64,000 nucleotides of DNA, taken from positions 682,001-746,000 of the forward strand of contig NZ_CP192735.1 of assembly GCF_050749815.1 (NCBI RefSeq). Reading direction: 5' to 3'. Source of the stretch: Dyella_A sp050749815 (lineage in GTDB: Bacteria; Pseudomonadota; Gammaproteobacteria; Xanthomonadales; Rhodanobacteraceae). Below are positions 59,783 to 64,000 of this stretch, one piece after another; positions within the stretch are counted from its first letter, which is position 1, and every line of letters starts with the position of its first letter. The notes beneath the pieces were generated by a model. That model made no database searches, was not told where the DNA came from, and saw only the letters and a list, made by a program, of their open reading frames with translations. Made by a program: the position numbers and the translations under genes.

Positions 59783-61735
59783 ATGTCCCTTGCCTCTTCT
59801 TCCGCCCGGGCGACTCTCGTCCGTCGCAAGTCTCTGCGCCTGGCCGTGGCCATCTCGATGGCGCTGGCGGCCGCTGCCGTCAGTGCGCAGCCGGCCTGGA
59901 CGGACAGCGTGCCCGCCCCGCAGGACACGGCGTATTCGGGCACGGTGACGCTGCAGGTGGACGCCAGCGATACGGCGCAGGGCATCTTCCGTGTGCGCGA
60001 GTCGATCCCGGTGCAGGCGGGCGCGCTCACGTTGCTGTACCCGCAGTGGATTCCCGGCGACCACTCGCCCACCGGGCCGATCGCCATGCTCGCCGGGCTG
60101 CGGTTGAGCGCCAACGGCCAGCCGCTGAAGTGGACGCGCGACAAGTACAACGTCTACGCCTTTCATCTCGATGTGCCGGCCGGCGTGTCGACCGTCGAGG
60201 CGCAGTTCCAGTATCTCTCGCCGCGCGACGGCGGCTACGAGATCACCGACCGCATGATGGACATGGAGTGGAGCAAGCTGGCGCTGTATCCGGCCGGCCA
60301 CTACACCCGCGGCATCACCTTCGCGCCCAGCCTCACACTGCCGCACGGTTGGCAGTTCGGCACGGCGCTGGAGACTGCCTCCACCGCAGGCGACACCACC
60401 ACCTTCAAGCCGGTGACGTTCAACAACCTGGTCGATTCGCCGGTGTATGCGGGCCAGTACTTCAAACGCGTGGACCTCACCCCGAAGGGCGGCGCGCCGG
60501 TGCACCTGGACATCGTGGCCGATGCGCCGAAGTACCTTCAGATCACGCCCGCGCAGCTGCAGGCGCACCGCAACCTCGCCGCGCAGGCGACCACGCTGTT
60601 CGGCTCGCATCACTACGACCACTACGACTTCCTGTTCTCGCTGTCCGACCAGCTCGGCGGCAACGGCACCGAGCATCACCAGTCCAGCGAGAACGGCCTG
60701 GGCGCGGACTACTTCACCGCCTGGGAGGACAACGCACCGGGCCGCGACCTCCTCGCGCACGAGTACACCCATTCGTGGAACGGCAAGTTCCGCCGCCCGG
60801 CCGACCTGTGGACGCCGAACTTCAACGTGCCGATGGGTGATTCGCTGCTGTGGGTGTACGAGGGTCAGACGCAGTATTGGGGCTTCGTGCTCACGGCGCG
60901 CGCCGGCCTGTGGACGCCCGAGCAGTTCCGCGACGCGCTGGCGATGACGGCGGCCAACTACGACCGCAACCGCGAAGGCTTCGCCTGGCGCACCATCACC
61001 GACACCACCAACGATCCCACCGCCGCGCGTCGCTCAGGCCTGCCATACCGCAGCTGGCAGATGAGCGAGGAGTACTACAGCGCCGGCCAGATGGTGTGGC
61101 TGGCGGTTGACGCGAAGCTGCGCGAGCTCACCCATGACCACAAGTCGCTGGACGAATTCGCCCGCGCCTTCTTCGGCGTCGACAACGGCAGCTACGTGAC
61201 CAGGACCTACACGTTCGACGACGTGGTGGCGGCGCTGGACGGCGTGGCGAAGTACGACTGGGCCAGCTACCTGCACGCGCGCGTCGATGCGCTCGATCCG
61301 CCGCTGCTGGACGGCCTGGCCGGCAGCGGCTGGAAGCTGGTCTACACCGATCAGCCAAGCGCCTACGAGAAGCAGTACAACAGCCGGCCGCAGTCCTCTC
61401 GCCACCTGTACAACTTCAGCTGGTCGATCGGCCTGACCATGGCGGGGAAGGGCGTGGTCAACGACGTGCGCTGGGACGGCCCGGCGTTCAAGGCCGGGGT
61501 GAGCACCGGCGCCACCGTCGTGGCGGTGAACGGGCAGGATTACAGCGACGACGTGCTGAAGAACGCGATCACCGCGGCTAAGTCGGACAAGGCGCCGATC
61601 CGCCTGCTGCTGAAGTTTCAGGGCGGCTACCGCACGGTGTCGGTGGACTACCACGGCGGCCTGCAGTACCCGCATCTGGTCCGCGTGCCGGGCACGCCGG
61701 ACTACCTCAGCGAGATCATCGCCGCGCGCAAGTGA
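59783..61735 (+). CDS. M61 family secreted metallopeptidase (glycyl aminopeptidase-like)
   Basis: 650 residues with a signal peptide (LRLAVAISMALAAAAVSAQP). The N-terminal beta domain (TLLYPQWIPGDHSPTGPIAM) precedes the catalytic domain, with Zn site LAHEYTHSWNGKFRRP (HExxH) and the downstream Glu in WVYEGQTQYWG. Tail residues about 530-640 are a PDZ-like domain (GPAFKAGVSTGATVVAVNGQ). The family removes N-terminal Gly or Ala from peptides. ATG 59783 lies 66 bp after the response-regulator gene. Confidence 0.9.
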   Translation: MSLASSSARATLVRRKSLRLAVAISMALAAAAVSAQPAWTDSVPAPQDTAYSGTVTLQVDASDTAQGIFRVRESIPVQAGALTLLYPQWIPGDHSPTGPIAMLAGLRLSANGQPLKWTRDKYNVYAFHLDVPAGVSTVEAQFQYLSPRDGGYEITDRMMDMEWSKLALYPAGHYTRGITFAPSLTLPHGWQFGTALETASTAGDTTTFKPVTFNNLVDSPVYAGQYFKRVDLTPKGGAPVHLDIVADAPKYLQITPAQLQAHRNLAAQATTLFGSHHYDHYDFLFSLSDQLGGNGTEHHQSSENGLGADYFTAWEDNAPGRDLLAHEYTHSWNGKFRRPADLWTPNFNVPMGDSLLWVYEGQTQYWGFVLTARAGLWTPEQFRDALAMTAANYDRNREGFAWRTITDTTNDPTAARRSGLPYRSWQMSEEYYSAGQMVWLAVDAKLRELTHDHKSLDEFARAFFGVDNGSYVTRTYTFDDVVAALDGVAKYDWASYLHARVDALDPPLLDGLAGSGWKLVYTDQPSAYEKQYNSRPQSSRHLYNFSWSIGLTMAGKGVVNDVRWDGPAFKAGVSTGATVVAVNGQDYSDDVLKNAITAAKSDKAPIRLLLKFQGGYRTVSVDYHGGLQYPHLVRVPGTPDYLSEIIAARK

Positions 61736-61890
61736 TGGCGATGCGGCCCGCGACCTGAGTGCCCATGGCCGCGCCAGTTGATCTCGATCAGCTGGTGCGG
61801 CGGTGGCGGCAGGAGACTATGCTCCCGGTCGGCATGGGGATGTCGGCCCATACGCAGTTGCTCCACAGGACGGAGCGGGAGGCGGCGGTC

Positions 61891-62238
61891 ATGCGTAGTG
61901 GATGGCGCGGTGCGTTCGTCATGGGGTTGGAAGTGGTCGCACTCGGCATGGGCATCGCCTGGGCCGGCGGCGGCTTGATCACGTTCAGCGGAGCGGTGGT
62001 CAATCCCACCTGTCAGGTGGCGGTGCCGGGGTTGCCCGAGGTGCGGCCCGATGCGACGCCGGTGCACGGCGTATGCCGCGCGGCGTCTTCGTCCGCCGAT
62101 CCGGCGCCGTTCGAGCGCGTGGTGGTGCGGCTTTCCGATCACGAGCGCATGCCGCTGCTTTCCCACTTCAGCGACATGGCGGCAGCGGCCTCGTCCACCG
62201 GTGAGCGCCCGCTGCTGGTGGTGCAGACCTACGAGTAG
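61891..62238 (+). CDS. Small exported protein with a pilin-like NPTC motif
   Basis: 115 residues from ATG 61891, behind GGGAGGCGGCGGTC; an upstream in-frame ATG at 61759 lacks a signal peptide. Signal-like MRSGWRGAFVMGLEVVALGM. GGLITFSGAVVNPTCQVAVP resembles the first strand and Cys of chaperone-usher pilins, but the whole length, the missing second half and the absence of usher genes argue against a pilus subunit. Function unknown. Confidence 0.55.
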   Translation: MRSGWRGAFVMGLEVVALGMGIAWAGGGLITFSGAVVNPTCQVAVPGLPEVRPDATPVHGVCRAASSSADPAPFERVVVRLSDHERMPLLSHFSDMAAAASSTGERPLLVVQTYE

Positions 62239-62321
62239 CGCGCCGGCGACGGTTCGGGTGCGCTAACTTGGGCGTTCGTTCCGGCTTGCGCCGGTGCCGC
62301 TCACTGCTCGAGGCTGCTTGC

Positions 62322-63125
62322 ATGAAGTGCTGGTTGTTCGCGTTACCGCTGGCCGCGTTGGCCCTGTCGTCATGCAGTACGTCGGCGCCGCGGCCGGGGC
62401 CGGAGCCGATCAATCCGCTGTACACCGCGCCGCCGGCGACGCTCGACAGCGAGCAGGTCGCCGCCCTGCAGCAACAGCTGTCGGACTGGCCACAGCTCGG
62501 ACGCTACCGCGAGGAGAACGCGAAGCTGGCGCCGCCAGCGCCTGGCGAGCGCCGCGTGGTGTTCTACGGCGACTCCATCACCGATGCGTGGGGACGCGCT
62601 GCGGGTACCACGTTCTTTCCGGGCAAGCCGTACGTCAACCGCGGCATCTCCGGCCAGACCACGGCGCAGATGCTGGTTCGCTTTCGCCAGGATGTCATCG
62701 GCCTGCGCCCTGCGGCGGTGGTAATCCTCGCCGGCACCAACGACATCGCCGGCAATACGGGGCTGGCCACGCCGGAGATGATCGAGGACAACTTCCGTTC
62801 CATGACCGCGCTGGCGCACTCCGCGGGCATCCGGGTGATCCTCGCTTCGGTATTGCCCACCACGGACTATCCGTGGCACCCCGGCCTTCAGCCGTCTGGC
62901 AAGATCCGCGCGCTCAACGCCTGGCTGAAGTCGTACGCGGCGTCGCACGGCGCCACCTATCTTGACTACTACGACGCCTTGGTCAACGCGCAGGGTGGGA
63001 TGGATACGCGGCTCGCCCGCGATGGCGTCCATCCGACGCCAGCAGGCTACGCCATCATGACGCCGCTGGCACAGCAGGCGATCGACCAGGCGCTGGATGC
63101 GCCAGACGCCGGCACGGGCAAGTGA
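62322..63125 (+). CDS. SGNH/GDSL hydrolase lipoprotein
   Basis: 267 residues from ATG 62322. Lipobox LSSC after MKCWLFALPLAALA. SGNH blocks: VVFYGDSITDAWG (block I Ser), NRGISGQT (block II Gly), ILAGTNDIAGNTG (block III Asn) and DGVHPTPAGYAIM (block V Asp-x-x-His). Probably an envelope esterase or lysophospholipase-like or acetyl-esterase enzyme. It lies 81 bp before the alpha/beta hydrolase gene. Confidence 0.88.
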   Translation: MKCWLFALPLAALALSSCSTSAPRPGPEPINPLYTAPPATLDSEQVAALQQQLSDWPQLGRYREENAKLAPPAPGERRVVFYGDSITDAWGRAAGTTFFPGKPYVNRGISGQTTAQMLVRFRQDVIGLRPAAVVILAGTNDIAGNTGLATPEMIEDNFRSMTALAHSAGIRVILASVLPTTDYPWHPGLQPSGKIRALNAWLKSYAASHGATYLDYYDALVNAQGGMDTRLARDGVHPTPAGYAIMTPLAQQAIDQALDAPDAGTGK

Positions 63126-63206
63126 CTAGGCAAGGCACGACCAACGGCACGTTTCGTGATGAGCGCGCGCGGGCATAGTGCGCGCACCCATTCTGGAATT
63201 TCGACC

Positions 63207-64000
63207 ATGCGTGTACTGCCTGTCGCCCTGGCCCTGATCGCAGGACTGCTGATGTCGCCAGCGGCCGTGCGTGCGGAGCCGACGCGGCATGACTCGGTGA
63301 TCGATGGCGTGCGGCTCACCTACTGGACGTCGCGTGCGATCCGGCCCGGCGACGTGCCGGTGCTCTTCCTGCATGGCGGCCCGGGCTACAACTCCTACAG
63401 CTTTCGCATGACGGCGGGCAAAGTGCTCGACGCGCGATATCCCATGGTCTATCTGGACGAGCGCGGTAGCGGCGAGAGCGAGCGGCCGTGGCGTGGCGAC
63501 TACACGTTGCCGACAATGATCGAGGACATCGAAGGCCTGCGCCGTGTGCTGGGCGTGCAGCGGATGGTGGTGGCCGGGCACAGCTTCGGCGGCACGCTGG
63601 CGGTCGACTACGCGCAAGCCTATCCGCAGCACGTGGCCAAGCTGGTGCTGATCGACGCCGCGGTGGATCTGCCCGGCGCCATGGAAGCCTGGGTGGACAC
63701 GCTGCGGGAACATTTTCCGAAGGCCTACGCGGCGGCCGAACAGTCCGAGGCGGGCAAGGCCCTGCGTGCGGTGCCCGTGGGCGATCGCTGCGCGTTGGCG
63801 CGGGCGCGCATGGCCTTCGTCGGCGCCGGTACGGCGACGCTCGCCGACAGCCGCGTCTTTCACGACTATCAGCAGTTCCACGTGATGTCCGCCAAGTCCG
63901 AGCAGGAGCGCCTGGACGCGCAAAGCGGCCTGCGTAACACGGGCGAGATCGGTGGGGCGCTGATGGCGCCGCAGTCGAGCTTCATCTGCTACACGGTGAC
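63207..64000 (+). CDS. Secreted alpha/beta hydrolase (proline iminopeptidase-like), partial
   Basis: 264 residues are visible; the gene runs beyond base 64000. Signal peptide MRVLPVALALIAGLLMSPAA. Alpha/beta-hydrolase features: VLFLHGGPGYNSYSFRM (oxyanion HGGPG), VYLDERGSGES and the nucleophile VVAGHSFGGTLAVDYAQAYP (G-H-S-F-G-G). The HGGPG with DxRGxG combination is typical of prolyl iminopeptidases. The catalytic Asp and His are outside the window. Confidence 0.85.
   Translation, partial: MRVLPVALALIAGLLMSPAAVRAEPTRHDSVIDGVRLTYWTSRAIRPGDVPVLFLHGGPGYNSYSFRMTAGKVLDARYPMVYLDERGSGESERPWRGDYTLPTMIEDIEGLRRVLGVQRMVVAGHSFGGTLAVDYAQAYPQHVAKLVLIDAAVDLPGAMEAWVDTLREHFPKAYAAAEQSEAGKALRAVPVGDRCALARARMAFVGAGTATLADSRVFHDYQQFHVMSAKSEQERLDAQSGLRNTGEIGGALMAPQSSFICYTV

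Noticed and set aside
1..64000. tRNA, rRNA or replication origin
   Set aside because: No cloverleaf-like stretches, rRNA sequence, DnaA-box cluster or origin-linked genes were recognised on either strand.

Overview
The window reads as a GC-rich gammaproteobacterial chromosome of the Xanthomonadales type, most likely Rhodanobacteraceae (Dyella, Rhodanobacter or Luteibacter-like). This is inferred from the XVIPCD-bearing effector candidates, an XAC0095-family protein, LprI-like proteins, the codon and GC character, and families such as CocE/NonD hydrolases, M61 peptidases and TonB-like proteins. No rRNA, tRNA, CRISPR array, integrase or complete transposase was seen. The species is not established.

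Positions 1 to about 17 kb are accessory. Two minus-strand operons look like antibacterial type IV secretion (X-T4SS) effector/immunity modules. One (3254 to 1) has an LprI-like protein, two related secreted proteins and an effector with a peptidoglycan-binding domain that runs off the window. The other (14545 to 12615) has an LprI-like protein, an amidase effector and a lipoprotein. A nearly identical 66-bp element lies upstream of both. Between them sits a two-gene Pycsar-type anti-phage cassette (3517-5298: cNMP-binding/TIR effector plus pyrimidine-type cyclase), clearly richer in AT than its surroundings. It is followed by an XAC0095-family gene with a long structured leader, an Abi-type HEPN gene, two membrane-protein genes, two secreted-protein genes and a retropepsin-TPR protein. 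At least six copies of a palindromic intergenic repeat are scattered through this part; two of them supply the stop codon of the gene in front.

From 17 to 29 kb there are regulators with their likely targets: AraC/GyrI-like, LysR divergent from a lipocalin-like gene, an SRPBCC-ArsR operon with a visible palindromic operator, a winged-helix/TPR regulator, an M23 peptidase and a PAS/histidine-kinase/double-receiver hybrid. From 29 to 34 kb there is a UdgX-DUF4130 fusion translationally coupled to a radical-SAM repair protein, a bacterial TrmY homologue, a DUF4893-like protein, MtfA and a DHFR-like protein. From 35 to 48 kb there is a membrane diguanylate cyclase, a methyltransferase, an XRE/MmyB regulator, a TonB-like protein, GlxA-type and LysR regulators, a second retropepsin-like protein, a CocE/NonD hydrolase, a YdeI-like protein and a YbaL-type cation/proton antiporter. 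From 48 to 64 kb there is a sorbosone-dehydrogenase-like lipoprotein with a membrane partner, an HD-GYP phosphodiesterase, AraC/VOC, beta-lactamase-like, DUF1801, CPBP and lipoprotein genes, a LytS/LytTR two-component pair, an M61 peptidase, an SGNH hydrolase and a truncated alpha/beta hydrolase.

The leading interest is the combination of an anti-phage Pycsar cassette, bracketed by inverted 13-bp motifs and next to an Abi gene, with two antibacterial effector/immunity operons that share an upstream control element.
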